A stretch of 24,699 bases of DNA from Clostridiales bacterium (GTDB taxonomy: Bacteria > Bacillota > Clostridia > Oscillospirales > Acutalibacteraceae), in contig DXVY01000006.1 of assembly GCA_019417145.1 (NCBI GenBank), forward strand, positions 1 through 24,699, in the 5' to 3' direction. Within the stretch, counting starts at the first letter, position 1. Each line of letters starts with the position of its first letter. Positions 1 through 7,348 of the stretch are shown piece after piece. Below the pieces are notes generated by a model. It saw nothing but the letters and a program-made list of their open reading frames with translations. It was not told the origin of the DNA and made no database searches. A program made the translations under genes and the position numbers.

Positions 1-1205
1 AAGGCCTCCTGCCCCGCGGCTTGGGGGACAGGGGCGGGCAGGTCGGCCGGTCTTCCGGCCGATAGCAGCTTGACCGCTCGTTCTAGGGCGGCAATACGCT
101 CCAGAAGAGCATCCTGCCCGCCGTCCAACTGGGGCGCCGACAGACGAACCGCCGCCATCTCCAGCTCTGCCCGGCGGTTGCCACGGCCCATCCGGTCCAG
201 CGCGTCCTCCAATACCCGCAGAGAATACAATATAGTTTCTAGCGCCGCCGGCGCGGCCTGGGCCGTCAGCCGGCTGAGCTCCGCGGCGGTGGAGACAACC
301 ATCCCCCTGGGATCAGGGATTGTTTTAATAAGCATCAGGTTGCGGTAGTGGCCAATCAGCTCCTCGCAAAGACGCTGCATATCTACGGATGCGCCGTGTA
401 GTTCACCGATCAGGGAAAGAGCCGCCGCCGCGTCCCGACGGAGCAGCGCGTCGGACAGGGAAAAAAGGTATTCCCGTCCGGCCATGCCGCTGACCTTTTC
501 CACTACATCCTCGGTGATGTCACCTTCCTGCCCTGCACACAGGTCCAGAATGGAGAGGGCGTCCCGCATGCCGCCGTCGGCCATGGATGCGATAAGCAGG
601 GCGGCCTCAGGGGTCAGGCGGAGGCCCTCCTCCTTTGCCACATAGGATAGCCGGCCGGCAATAACCTCCGGCTCAATGCGTTTGAAGTCAAAACGCTGAC
701 AGCGGGAGAGAATGGTGGCCGGCAGCTTGTGCACCTCAGTGGTGGCCAGAATAAAGACCACATGGGTCGGCGGCTCCTCCAGCGTTTTGAGCAGGGCGTT
801 GAAAGCGCCGGTGGAAAGCATATGCACCTCGTCGATGATATAGACCCTGTATTTGCCCTTGGCCGGGGTAAACACTGCGTTTTCTCGAAGCTCCCGGATA
901 TTTTCCACGCCGTTGTTGGAGGCGGCGTCGATTTCCAGTATATCCAGCTCCGCGCCCTCGTCGATGCTCACGCACATCTCACACTGGTTACATGGGTCCC
1001 CCTCCTGCGGATGCAGGCAATTGACGGCCTTGGCCAGGATCTTGGCGCAGGTGGTTTTCCCCGTGCCTCTGGAGCCGGTAAATAGATAGGCGTGGGAAAT
1101 ACGCCCCGATTTCAGCTCGTTTTTCAGGGTGTCGGTAATATGGGGCTGTCCCACCACCTGGGAAAAAGAGCGGGGCCGATATTTACGGTATAAGGCCTGG
1201 TACAA
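1..1205 (-). CDS. dnaX: DNA polymerase III subunit gamma/tau (C-terminal part outside window)
   Basis: This is the ATPase of the clamp-loader complex, which places the sliding clamp on DNA during replication. About 401 codons are visible from the N terminus, and the tau-type tail continues past base 1. The start is typical of the family (YQALYRKYRPRSF). The Walker A loop is GSRGTGKTT, four Cys in CLHPQEGDPCNQCEMC form the zinc module, EIDAASNNGV is present and the Walker B is DEVHML. An in-frame stop lies only two codons upstream of TTG at 1205-1203. That TTG has a GGGG-rich ribosome binding site about 8 bases upstream, so it is almost certainly the start. The SRP RNA gene lies just upstream on the same strand, as in Bacillus (scr-dnaX). 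I saw no separate promoter, so read-through from the SRP promoter is likely. Identity is very secure. Confidence 0.96.
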   Translation of the reverse strand, partial: MYQALYRKYRPRSFSQVVGQPHITDTLKNELKSGRISHAYLFTGSRGTGKTTCAKILAKAVNCLHPQEGDPCNQCEMCVSIDEGAELDILEIDAASNNGVENIRELRENAVFTPAKGKYRVYIIDEVHMLSTGAFNALLKTLEEPPTHVVFILATTEVHKLPATILSRCQRFDFKRIEPEVIAGRLSYVAKEEGLRLTPEAALLIASMADGGMRDALSILDLCAGQEGDITEDVVEKVSGMAGREYLFSLSDALLRRDAAAALSLIGELHGASVDMQRLCEELIGHYRNLMLIKTIPDPRGMVVSTAAELSRLTAQAAPAALETILYSLRVLEDALDRMGRGNRRAELEMAAVRLSAPQLDGGQDALLERIAALERAVKLLSAGRPADLPAPVPQAAGQEA

Positions 1206-1262
1206 GGGTCATTCCCCCTTTCGGAAAAGCGCCCGGCTGGAAGTGTCTAAAAGACAAGATAT

Positions 1263-1450
1263 AAAAAATGCAGAGAGGCCTGCCGGCCACAACATACCCA
1301 CGGGAGTACGAACGAACAGATTGGCTGCGGCGCACAGGAGCAACCACTTAATGCTGCTCGGTTCCCCGCCTGACATGGTTCATGGCGTCCCATCGCACAG
1401 GACCCGCTCGTTCGTACGCCCGAATGTACGTTGATTCTCTGCATTCTGAC
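1263..1450 (-). ncRNA. ffs: Signal recognition particle RNA (4.5S/scRNA type)
   Basis: This is the RNA core of the SRP, which binds Ffh and targets nascent membrane proteins. The conserved apical domain reads GTCAGGCGGGGAACCGAGCA on the minus strand (within 1350-1380). It has a GGAA tetraloop closed by GG/CC and the asymmetric AGCAGC side. It is flanked by AACCA/TGGTT pairing and ATTAAGTGG, as in Bacillus scRNA. The ends pair exactly: AATGCAGAGA (complement of 1436-1445) with TCTCTGCATT (complement of 1267-1276). GTACGAACGA/TCGTTCGTAC extends the rod inside. The 3' strand runs into a U-tract (complement of 1263-1268), which likely terminates transcription. About 188 nt is shorter than the roughly 270-nt Bacillus form. 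The ends are inferred from the promoter and the terminal helix. Confidence 0.92.
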
Positions 1451-1456
1451 TAAAAT

Positions 1457-1485
1457 ATTATATACGATTCCGTTTCGTTTTACAA
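1457..1485 (-). promoter_or_regulatory. Sigma-A promoter of the SRP RNA (and probably dnaX)
   Basis: On the minus strand the -35 is TTGTAA (1485-1480), the spacer is exactly 17 bp and the -10 is a perfect TATAAT (1462-1457). The predicted transcription start near 1450 lies five bases before the paired 5' end of the SRP RNA. Confidence 0.85.
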
Positions 1486-1575
1486 GTCCTAATCTTTATA
1501 AATCAGCGGACCGGGGTAGCCTGCACGGGTAAATTGCGTTCGTATGGAAAAATATACAAATATGGGGCAAAATTA

Positions 1576-1597
1576 TTTACATAGATTTTTATGTAAA
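1576..1597. repeat. Inverted repeat upstream of the 1677 gene promoter
   Basis: Arms TTTACATA (1576-1583) and TATGTAAA (1590-1597) are separated by 6 bases. They lie 16 bp upstream of the -35 box of the next gene. The repeat could be a regulator site or a weak hairpin. No regulator can be assigned. Confidence 0.4.
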
Positions 1598-1610
1598 AAC
1601 ACTTGGTAAG

Positions 1611-1642
1611 CGGTTGCAACCGAAAGAAAATTCCTCTATACT
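1611..1642 (+). promoter_or_regulatory. Promoter with a palindrome over the -35 box
   Basis: The -35 is TTGCAA (1614-1619), the spacer 17 bp and the -10 TATACT (1637-1642). The -35 lies inside a perfect 12-bp palindrome, CGGTTGCAACCG (1611-1622). A dimeric repressor bound there would block the promoter, so this is a candidate operator for the membrane protein gene starting at 1677. The promoter is well supported. The operator role is inference. Confidence 0.72.
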
Positions 1643-1676
1643 AAAATACAAGAATTAAAAGGAAAGGGTGTTCCAT

Positions 1677-2240
1677 ATGCAAAAAGGTAAATTGGGAATC
1701 TGTCTGCCCTTCTATGCGGTGCTGGGCCTTGTGCTCGCTTTCCTTGGGCAGACGCTGCTCTGCGGTATTCTGCTGGGCTTCGTCATCTTGGCCGAGAGGG
1801 ACGAATGGGCCTCCCGCCAGACCATGCAGGCCTTCTTTTTGGCGCTGTTCGTCTCCCTGGTAAGCAAAATTTTGGATGTTCTGAATGTTACCCAGAACAT
1901 TCCTCTCGTCAATACCGTGCTCAACGTGGTCTTTGGCATTGTGGAATGGGCGATTGGCATCGTGGTTTTGATTTTTATCATCATCGGCCTGACCCGCGTG
2001 GTCAAGGGCAAGGATGCCGGTATCCCCGTGATGTCCAAGCTGGCCAACCGGGCCTTTGGGATTGTGGAGCAAAAGGTTTATACCCAGCCTCCCGTTCCCC
2101 CGACCGGCGGTTATCAGCCTCAGCAGCCCCAGTACCAACAGCCTCCGTACCAGCAGCCGGTTCCCCCGCAGAATCCCCAAAATGGCCAGGCTCCTCAGAA
2201 TCCGCAGAACTATCAGAATCCCAATCCGCCGCAGCAATAA
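1677..2240 (+). CDS. Membrane protein of unknown function with Pro/Gln/Asn-rich tail
   Basis: I do not recognise this 187-residue protein. The first two thirds hold hydrophobic stretches consistent with about four membrane segments: roughly residues 6-20, 22-38, 48-64 and 80-105 (the last contains GIVVLIFIIIGLTRVV). A short basic stretch follows (VKGKDAG). The last 50 or so residues are low-complexity, rich in Pro, Gln, Asn and Tyr, with repeats such as QPPYQQP, PQNPQN and YQNPNPPQQ. This is probably a flexible tail outside the membrane. ATG at 1677 is preferred over GTG at 1668 because GGAAAGGG ends 8 bases before it. It stands alone between its own promoter and a terminator. Similar small membrane proteins with proline-rich tails occur in Firmicutes, but I cannot give a function. 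Confidence 0.82.
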   Translation: MQKGKLGICLPFYAVLGLVLAFLGQTLLCGILLGFVILAERDEWASRQTMQAFFLALFVSLVSKILDVLNVTQNIPLVNTVLNVVFGIVEWAIGIVVLIFIIIGLTRVVKGKDAGIPVMSKLANRAFGIVEQKVYTQPPVPPTGGYQPQQPQYQQPPYQQPVPPQNPQNGQAPQNPQNYQNPNPPQQ

Positions 2241-2250
2241 AATGGAAGAC

Positions 2251-2287
2251 AAAAAACCGGAATGGCGACGCCATTCCGGTTTTTTTA
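2251..2287. terminator. Bidirectional intrinsic terminator
   Basis: The stem ACCGGAATGGC / GCCATTCCGGT has a GAC loop. It is preceded by an A-run and followed by a T-run, so it can work in both directions. It sits between the convergent 1677 gene and galU and can end both transcripts. Confidence 0.92.
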
Positions 2288-2349
2288 TCCGCCTTTTTTT
2301 GCGCGGGCATGCGTCTGCCGACACAGGCAATACAATTTTGGCGCCGCGC

Positions 2350-3234
2350 TTATTTCAACGTTTTCGAAATTTCCAGCAGGTATTCCCGCAGTCCGTCCTT
2401 TATTTCCGGATGTTTCAGGCCCACCTCAATGTTAGCCTGCAATATGCCCAGCTTATTGCCCATGTCATACCGCTTGCCGGTAAAGTCCACGCCCACCATG
2501 CCGTCCCGTAGAGTGAGAGCCTTCATGGCGTCGGTAAGCTGCAATTCATTGCCGGCGCCCAGAGGGGTGTCGGCCAGGATATCAAAAATATCCGGCGGCA
2601 GGACGCAGCGACCCAGGATGGAGTAAAGGGATAAAACCTCGTCCTTTTTGGGCTTTTCCACCATATCGGAGACCGAGAAGACCCGATCGGCCAAAGGGGA
2701 AACGGCCAGGGAGCTGTAGCGCCCTATGGCCTCTTCGGATACCTCCTTGATACCCACTACACCCTTGCCGTAGCGCGCATACGCCCGGCAAAGTTGGGCG
2801 ATGGCGGGATCCTCGCCGATGATTACGTCGTCGCCGTATAACACGGCAAAAGGCTCGTCCCCGATAAAGTCCTTGGCGCAGAGCACCGCGTGGCCCAGTC
2901 CCTTGGTCTCTTTTTGCCGCACATAATAAATATTGGCCAGGTGGGCCACCTTTTCCAGTCCGGCGCAGATTTCTTCCTTTCCTCTGGCCCTGAGCATGGC
3001 CTCCAGCTCAATCGAATGATCAAAGTGATCCTCAATGACGCCCTTGCCCCGATTGGTGATGATCAAAATATCGGTGATGCCGGCAGCCGCAGCCTCCTCT
3101 ACAATATACTGAATGGCCGGTTTATCCACAATGGGCAGCATTTCCTTTGGAACGGCCTTGGATGCCGGGAGTACGCGGGTACCCAGTCCCGCTGCGGGAA
3201 TGACCGCCTTGCGGATTTTTCCATAGTTTGTCAT
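2350..3234 (-). CDS. galU: UTP-glucose-1-phosphate uridylyltransferase
   Basis: The enzyme makes UDP-glucose from UTP and glucose 1-phosphate in the cytoplasm, for cell-surface glycans and galactose use. The length (294 aa) is normal for bacterial GalU. The nucleotide-binding start AVIPAAGLGTRVLPASKAVP is followed by KEMLPIVDKP. Further on come YGDDVI (metal and nucleotide contact), GVVGIKEV and VEKPKK, and the end has GKRYDMGNKLG. ATG at 3234 is chosen because AAAGGAG lies 10 bases upstream. The in-frame GTG three codons earlier is too close to it. The gene is last in an apparent operon after the two zinc membrane proteins, with 55 bases between, and ends at the shared terminator at 2251-2287. 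The presence of UDP-glucose synthesis there hints at a cell-envelope role for the operon, but this is inference. Confidence 0.96.
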   Translation of the reverse strand: MTNYGKIRKAVIPAAGLGTRVLPASKAVPKEMLPIVDKPAIQYIVEEAAAAGITDILIITNRGKGVIEDHFDHSIELEAMLRARGKEEICAGLEKVAHLANIYYVRQKETKGLGHAVLCAKDFIGDEPFAVLYGDDVIIGEDPAIAQLCRAYARYGKGVVGIKEVSEEAIGRYSSLAVSPLADRVFSVSDMVEKPKKDEVLSLYSILGRCVLPPDIFDILADTPLGAGNELQLTDAMKALTLRDGMVGVDFTGKRYDMGNKLGILQANIEVGLKHPEIKDGLREYLLEISKTLK

Positions 3235-3289
3235 GTGTTCCACTCTCCTTTATATTGTGGCAGTCCGCTGTCGCATATGGTTCACCGGC

Positions 3290-4069
3290 CTACAGTATGC
3301 CAAGGGAGCCCAAAACAGGCGTTGCACCGGCCGAAAGATAGGCCAGCGCCACACAGACGGATACGCCCACGGCCCTTTTGACCGAAACGCCGCCCATGAC
3401 CCGCAGGGTCTCCGCTCGGTTCTCTCCGGCGGAAGCCTCTTTTACACATTTGGCGACGTGATACTTATAGATGCCGTTGGCGAACACCGCCGCCGTCAGC
3501 TTGCAGACAAAAACCAGCACCGAAAGCATGGTATTTAGCACAAAGGACAGACTGCCGTTGGCCGCGGCCGGCGTTGCGCGGTTCAGCAAAAATTGGAAGA
3601 AATCCGGTGGCGAAAGCTGCTGAACCGCCAGGGCGTGGATATTCTCAATAAGCAGGGAAAAAAATTGCACGTTGAAATCGTAGCTTACCGCCGTATTGAT
3701 TCCCAGTATTACCAGCCCCGCCAGCAAAAGCAGCCAAGCCGGTTTATTAATCTTGCGGTAGAAAAACCAGACGGACATGGCCGCCGGCCCAAAAAGCAGG
3801 GCAAAAAGCAAAACCGGCCAGTTCCAGCTCGCGCGGGAACGACGCATTTCCATATCCATGAATTTGGGTATGTAATGATCCGCCCTGCGGCCAACAAAAA
3901 TGGCGGCGTCGCTTACGTCGGCCCCCTCAAACCGCTTAAGCACGGCGGCCTTTTCCGGGGTCTCTTTGTCGCGCGTTCCCAGGGGCGTGCCGCAGCGCTT
4001 ACAATAGACCGCATCGGCCTCGTTGGAAGCGGCGCACAGCCGGCAGATTTTTCTTTCGGGGTATTCCAT
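3290..4069 (-). CDS. Zinc-ribbon membrane protein, short paralogue of the RING-like protein
   Basis: This 259-residue protein starts with a zinc ribbon (CRLC then CKRC, about residues 9-26). A linker leads to a block ending in YIPKF and SWNWP. Hydrophobic segments follow at about residues 83-100, 108-126, 176-198 and 230-255. The block FVG..YIPKF..SWNW..WFFYRK..KP and the later IYK.HV also occur in the next protein upstream (4102-5148). The two are therefore clear paralogues from a duplication; this one has lost or never had the RING-like domain. The ATG has GGGAGGTG 7 bases upstream. It lies 32 bases after the paralogue and 55 before galU, so they are probably co-transcribed. The SWNW...FFYRK block resembles DUF2628-type membrane domains. 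I do not know the function. Confidence 0.85.
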   Translation of the reverse strand: MEYPERKICRLCAASNEADAVYCKRCGTPLGTRDKETPEKAAVLKRFEGADVSDAAIFVGRRADHYIPKFMDMEMRRSRASWNWPVLLFALLFGPAAMSVWFFYRKINKPAWLLLLAGLVILGINTAVSYDFNVQFFSLLIENIHALAVQQLSPPDFFQFLLNRATPAAANGSLSFVLNTMLSVLVFVCKLTAAVFANGIYKYHVAKCVKEASAGENRAETLRVMGGVSVKRAVGVSVCVALAYLSAGATPVLGSLGIL

Positions 4070-4101
4070 GGCGCGTCACCTCCCGGCATATGCCCGCAGC
4101 G

Positions 4102-5148
4102 TTACAAAAACATAAGAATAAAATAAGAAAACCACTGGGATACCAGAAAAGCCACCAGCAGCATCAACGGATTTACCCCGCCCTTATGGATAAGAGCCGC
4201 GTCATAATCCTCCAAAAGGTCGTCGGCCTTTTGGATTTTTAAAATGCTGCTTATTACATGTCCTTTATAAATGGAATCTCCCCATATGCCGATGACGATC
4301 CGAATCCCCAGGGACAGCAGCAAGCTGGCGCCCTGGGTAATCCAGGCGAAAACGCCGGCGTTACCTAGGTTTTGCATCAGCGCCGCATACAGATCAGCCG
4401 TTGTGGCGGAGGTGGGCAGGGTGCCTGCCACCGAGCTGATGAAGACCTGCATGGGGATGGAGAACATGGTGGAGGCGAAGGATAGCAACAGGACCAGCAG
4501 CCCCGGCTTGTAACATTTGCGGAAGAAAAGCCAGCCGCTGGGGAAGAGAAAGGCAGCCCAGTTCCAGCTGGACTTGGATTTGCCAGTCAGGCTTTTGAAT
4601 TTGGGAAGATACCGCTGGGTATTGGATCCCACGAATTTGGCCACGTCCTTGGCCGGAACGCCGTCGATCTTTTCTTCCGGCTGTACGCCGCCGTAAGGGT
4701 CCGCCTGGGGCATAACCGGCGAATATCCCCCAAAGGGCGGCGGACCTCCGTATGGAAAGCCGCCCTCATGCCCGTAATGTCCTTCCGGTCCCTCGTTGGA
4801 AAAGGGCTGGCCCCCCCGGCTATCCGCCGGGCCACCCCCCAGATTCTGCCCGCAATAGGGGCAAAACAAGGTATTCGACGTACAGCTTTTTCCGCAGCGC
4901 GGACAGGTTTTTCCCATCCGATCCCTGGGAATCCCACCTTCGGCGTCCGGCCCGGTTTGTCTTCGCTCCGAGGGCCGCTTATATTGCTGCGGCGTGCCGT
5001 GATAGGCCTCCAGGGCGCAATGCCCCACAGAGTTGAAACAGTCCCTGTGATGGGGCGCACCGCATATAGGGCAAAATACCACATCGTCGTCGTCAAACAG
5101 ATGGGCGCCGCAAACAGGGCAATCCTGCCCTTCAACATGCAAACTCAA
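4102..5148 (-). CDS. RING-like zinc finger / zinc-ribbon membrane protein
   Basis: This 348-residue protein has four parts. A RING-like N terminus carries C10, C13, C26, C29, H33/H34, C37 and C44 (CPVCG then CPICGAPHHRDCF), matching what are called prokaryotic RING fingers. A zinc ribbon follows (C82, C85, C96, C99; CPRCG and CPYCG). Then comes a Gly/Pro-rich linker of about 65 residues. Last is a membrane domain with YLPKFKS, SSWNW and FFRKCYKP, shared with the 3290-4069 protein, with several hydrophobic segments to the C terminus. The start is TTG at 5148, with AGGAGG exactly 7 bases upstream; no ATG fits. It lies 38 bases after the Nudix gene. The zinc domains are likely cytosolic and may bind a protein or nucleic acid partner. 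The function is unknown, and ubiquitin-like activity should not be assumed. Confidence 0.87.
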   Translation of the reverse strand: MSLHVEGQDCPVCGAHLFDDDDVVFCPICGAPHHRDCFNSVGHCALEAYHGTPQQYKRPSERRQTGPDAEGGIPRDRMGKTCPRCGKSCTSNTLFCPYCGQNLGGGPADSRGGQPFSNEGPEGHYGHEGGFPYGGPPPFGGYSPVMPQADPYGGVQPEEKIDGVPAKDVAKFVGSNTQRYLPKFKSLTGKSKSSWNWAAFLFPSGWLFFRKCYKPGLLVLLLSFASTMFSIPMQVFISSVAGTLPTSATTADLYAALMQNLGNAGVFAWITQGASLLLSLGIRIVIGIWGDSIYKGHVISSILKIQKADDLLEDYDAALIHKGGVNPLMLLVAFLVSQWFSYFILMFL

Positions 5149-5186
5149 ACAAACGCCTCCTGTCCGGCCGGCCTTTCGACCCTGCC

Positions 5187-5717
5187 TTAGCCTTTTTGCC
5201 CGGCCGGTGTCTTTACAATACGGCCGGCCGCGTTTATGATGATATCAAAATAGTCCTTGCCATAATTATGAAAGCCGCCCTCCCGCACCATCCGCAGAAG
5301 GTCCATGGGCCAGATCCATTTTGCGTCGGACACCTCCGAAGCCTGCAACCGTAGCTTTTCGGCCGGCGTATCCGCCTGTGCCATCCAAATATCCACAAAG
5401 GAATTCTTGCGGGTCAGCCGGCGGATAAAATGCATCTGGGAGGCGGGCACCGCCAGTCCCAGCTCTTCCTGCAGCTCCCGCATGGCCGCATGGACCGAGT
5501 CCTCGCCCGTGACGGCAGATCCGCCGGTAGCGGCCCATTCCCCAGGCATCAGCTCCTTATCGTTGGCCCGTCGTTGAATGAGAAGTCGTCCGTCCGAGCC
5601 CACGATCCAGATATGGACCACCAGATGATATTCTCCCGGGCCCAGGCGCACATTGCCGCGGACTACCGTTTTGCCGGTGATCTCGCCGCGTTCGTTCCGT
5701 ATATCCCAGCGTTCCAT
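5187..5717 (-). CDS. Nudix hydrolase
   Basis: Nudix enzymes hydrolyse nucleoside-diphosphate-linked compounds, and some relatives are isopentenyl diphosphate isomerases. The Nudix box is complete at residues 66-88: G66, five residues, E72, seven residues, then REL.EE.G (R80, E81, E84, E85, G87). The N-terminal part (RWDIRNERGEITGK, then HLVVHIWIV and LLIQRR) is typical of the YfcD/IPP isomerase-like group, which often lacks isomerase activity. ATG at 5717 is chosen because AAAGGAG lies 10 bases upstream; an in-frame TTG at 5753 has none. It is first in the apparent operon with the RING-like gene, its paralogue and galU, behind the promoter at 5827-5855. The substrate cannot be read from the sequence. 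Confidence 0.92.
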   Translation of the reverse strand: MERWDIRNERGEITGKTVVRGNVRLGPGEYHLVVHIWIVGSDGRLLIQRRANDKELMPGEWAATGGSAVTGEDSVHAAMRELQEELGLAVPASQMHFIRRLTRKNSFVDIWMAQADTPAEKLRLQASEVSDAKWIWPMDLLRMVREGGFHNYGKDYFDIIINAAGRIVKTPAGQKG

Positions 5718-5826
5718 ACCCGCGATTCTCCTTTCTCGTATAATCGACGTCAAAGGCTTATATCGTCTCGTGATGCCGCTCTTTCAGTTACCATAATACC
5801 GCATCTGCCCACAAATAGCAATCGTT

Positions 5827-5855
5827 ATTATAATTCCCATCTTTATAATGAACAA
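5827..5855 (-). promoter_or_regulatory. Promoter of the Nudix-RING-zinc ribbon-galU unit
   Basis: On the minus strand the -35 is TTGTTC (5855-5850), the spacer 17 bp and the -10 a perfect TATAAT (5832-5827). It starts only 12 bases past the upstream gene's stop. It predicts a leader of about 100 nt before the Nudix start. I saw no terminator between the two units, so some read-through from hisHF is possible. Confidence 0.78.
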
Positions 5856-5866
5856 ACCTTATAAAA

Positions 5867-6550
5867 TCAGCGGGTTTCCCTTCTGACGACTTCGCCTCTC
5901 TTTTTGTAAATGCTGTCGGCGGGCACAAAGCCTCGGACCATACTGAGCGGATAAATGCTGGATCGAGCCCCCACTACTGTGCCGGGATTGAGCACCGCTC
6001 CGCAGCCTACCTCTACATAGTCCCCCAGTATAGCGCCAATTTTTTTTCGGCCTGTCTGTATGCGGACGTTATCCAGCTGCACCGTGACCGGCGTCTTGTC
6101 CGATTTTACGTTGGAGGTGATGGAACCGGCGCCCATGTGGGATTTATGCCCTAAAATGGAATCGCCCACATAGTTGTAATGAGGGACTTGCACGCCGTCA
6201 AACAAAAGGCAGTTTTTCAGTTCGGTGGAATTGCCCACCACGGCGCCCCTGCCCACCATGGCGTTGCCGCGGATAAAGGCGCAGTGCCGCACCTCGGCGT
6301 CCTCGTCGATAATGCAGGGACCGGCAATGTAGGCTGAATCGAACACCCGGGCCGATTTGGCGATCCAAATGTTCTCTCCCGCCTGGCGAAAGGATTCCGG
6401 CGGCAGCAGCCGCCCCAATTCCTTTATATATTCTCCCAATCTGTCCAGGGCTTCCCAGGGATAGGATAGGCCCTGGAAGAGTCCCGCCGCCCGGGTGTAG
6501 CGCAGATCAAATAGAGCCGAAACGGTCAAAGCTTCCTGTCGTGTGTCCAT
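5867..6550 (-). CDS. GlmU-like left-handed beta-helix acyltransferase-type protein
   Basis: The 227-residue protein has an N-terminal helical part (1-60) and then hexapeptide repeats of the left-handed beta-helix fold (from about ENIWIAKSARV to the end). The block VPHYNYVGDS, then MGAGSITSN, matches the acetyltransferase half of GlmU, including the His and the GDS turn used there. The uridylyl-transfer half of GlmU is absent. Clostridial genomes often label such proteins as UDP-GlcNAc pyrophosphorylase-related, which overstates the evidence. The start at 6550 is preferred over the ATG three codons earlier, which touches the ribosome binding site (AAAGGAG). It follows hisF by 18 bases, so it is the last gene of the hisHF unit. 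The substrate is unknown; an acyl-transfer role on a nucleotide sugar is a reasonable inference. Confidence 0.85.
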   Translation of the reverse strand: MDTRQEALTVSALFDLRYTRAAGLFQGLSYPWEALDRLGEYIKELGRLLPPESFRQAGENIWIAKSARVFDSAYIAGPCIIDEDAEVRHCAFIRGNAMVGRGAVVGNSTELKNCLLFDGVQVPHYNYVGDSILGHKSHMGAGSITSNVKSDKTPVTVQLDNVRIQTGRKKIGAILGDYVEVGCGAVLNPGTVVGARSSIYPLSMVRGFVPADSIYKKRGEVVRRETR

Positions 6551-6568
6551 ATGCCTCATCTCCTTTCT

Positions 6569-7348
6569 TCAAATACGGACCGGGATACCCTGGCCCCGCA
6601 GCCATTTTTTCAGCACAGGTATCTCCAGCTCCTGAAAGTGAAAAAGGGAGGCGGCCAGCGCCGCGTCGGCCTTGCCTTCCCGGAACGCGTCCCTAAAGTG
6701 CTCCATGCTGCCCGCGCCGCCGCTGGCGATCACCGGTATGCCTACCGCCTCGCTGACCGCGCGGGTCAAGGCCAGATCGTAGCCTGACTTCTGACCGTCC
6801 TGGTCCATGCTGGTCAAAAGAATCTCGCCCGCACCTCGGCGCGCGGCCTGGACAGCCCATGCCACTGCGTCCAGCCCGGCTGGAATGCGGCCACCGTGAA
6901 TATAGACCTGGAAGCCGCTGGGAAAGTGCGCGTCGGCGCCCCCCGCGCACCGCTTGGCGTCAATGGCGCAGACCACGCACTGGCTTCCGCATTTCTCCGC
7001 GGCCCGGTCCAGAATCGAGGGATCCTTTACCGCCGCCGAATTGACCGATACCTTGTCGGCCCCGGCCCGGAGCAGAGCGGTAAAGTCCTCCGGCCGCTGG
7101 ATGCCGCCGCCTACCGTAAAGGGAATACATATATTCTCAGCCACCCTGGTTACCACGTCCAGCATGGTGCCCCGCCCTTCGTGGGATGCGGTGATGTCCA
7201 GCAGGACAAGCTCGTCGGCCCCCTGCTCATAATAGGCCCTGGCGCAGGCTACCGGATCGCCGGCATCGATCAGGTCCACGAAACTGACGCCCTTGACCAC
7301 CCGGCCGTCCTTAATGTCCAGACAGGGAATAATCCGTTTGGCTAACAT
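6569..7348 (-). CDS. hisF: Imidazole glycerol phosphate synthase, cyclase subunit
   Basis: HisF is the (beta/alpha)8-barrel that joins ammonia from HisH to PRFAR. The products are imidazole glycerol phosphate (histidine pathway) and AICAR (purine pathway). The length of 259 aa is typical. The start MLAKRIIPCLDIKDGRVVKG contains catalytic D11, and the second catalytic Asp is D130 (CAIDAKR). Phosphate-binding loops TVGGGI, IHGGR and IASGGAGS are present. The ATG at 7348 overlaps the hisH stop by 7 bases, which implies coupled translation of the two subunits. AAAGGA lies upstream. Confidence 0.97.
   Translation of the reverse strand: MLAKRIIPCLDIKDGRVVKGVSFVDLIDAGDPVACARAYYEQGADELVLLDITASHEGRGTMLDVVTRVAENICIPFTVGGGIQRPEDFTALLRAGADKVSVNSAAVKDPSILDRAAEKCGSQCVVCAIDAKRCAGGADAHFPSGFQVYIHGGRIPAGLDAVAWAVQAARRGAGEILLTSMDQDGQKSGYDLALTRAVSEAVGIPVIASGGAGSMEHFRDAFREGKADAALAASLFHFQELEIPVLKKWLRGQGIPVRI

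Noticed and set aside
1641..2330. 229-codon open frame opposite the membrane protein gene
   Set aside because: It is antisense to a gene with its own promoter, ribosome binding site and terminator. Its translation is low-complexity and has no ribosome binding site.
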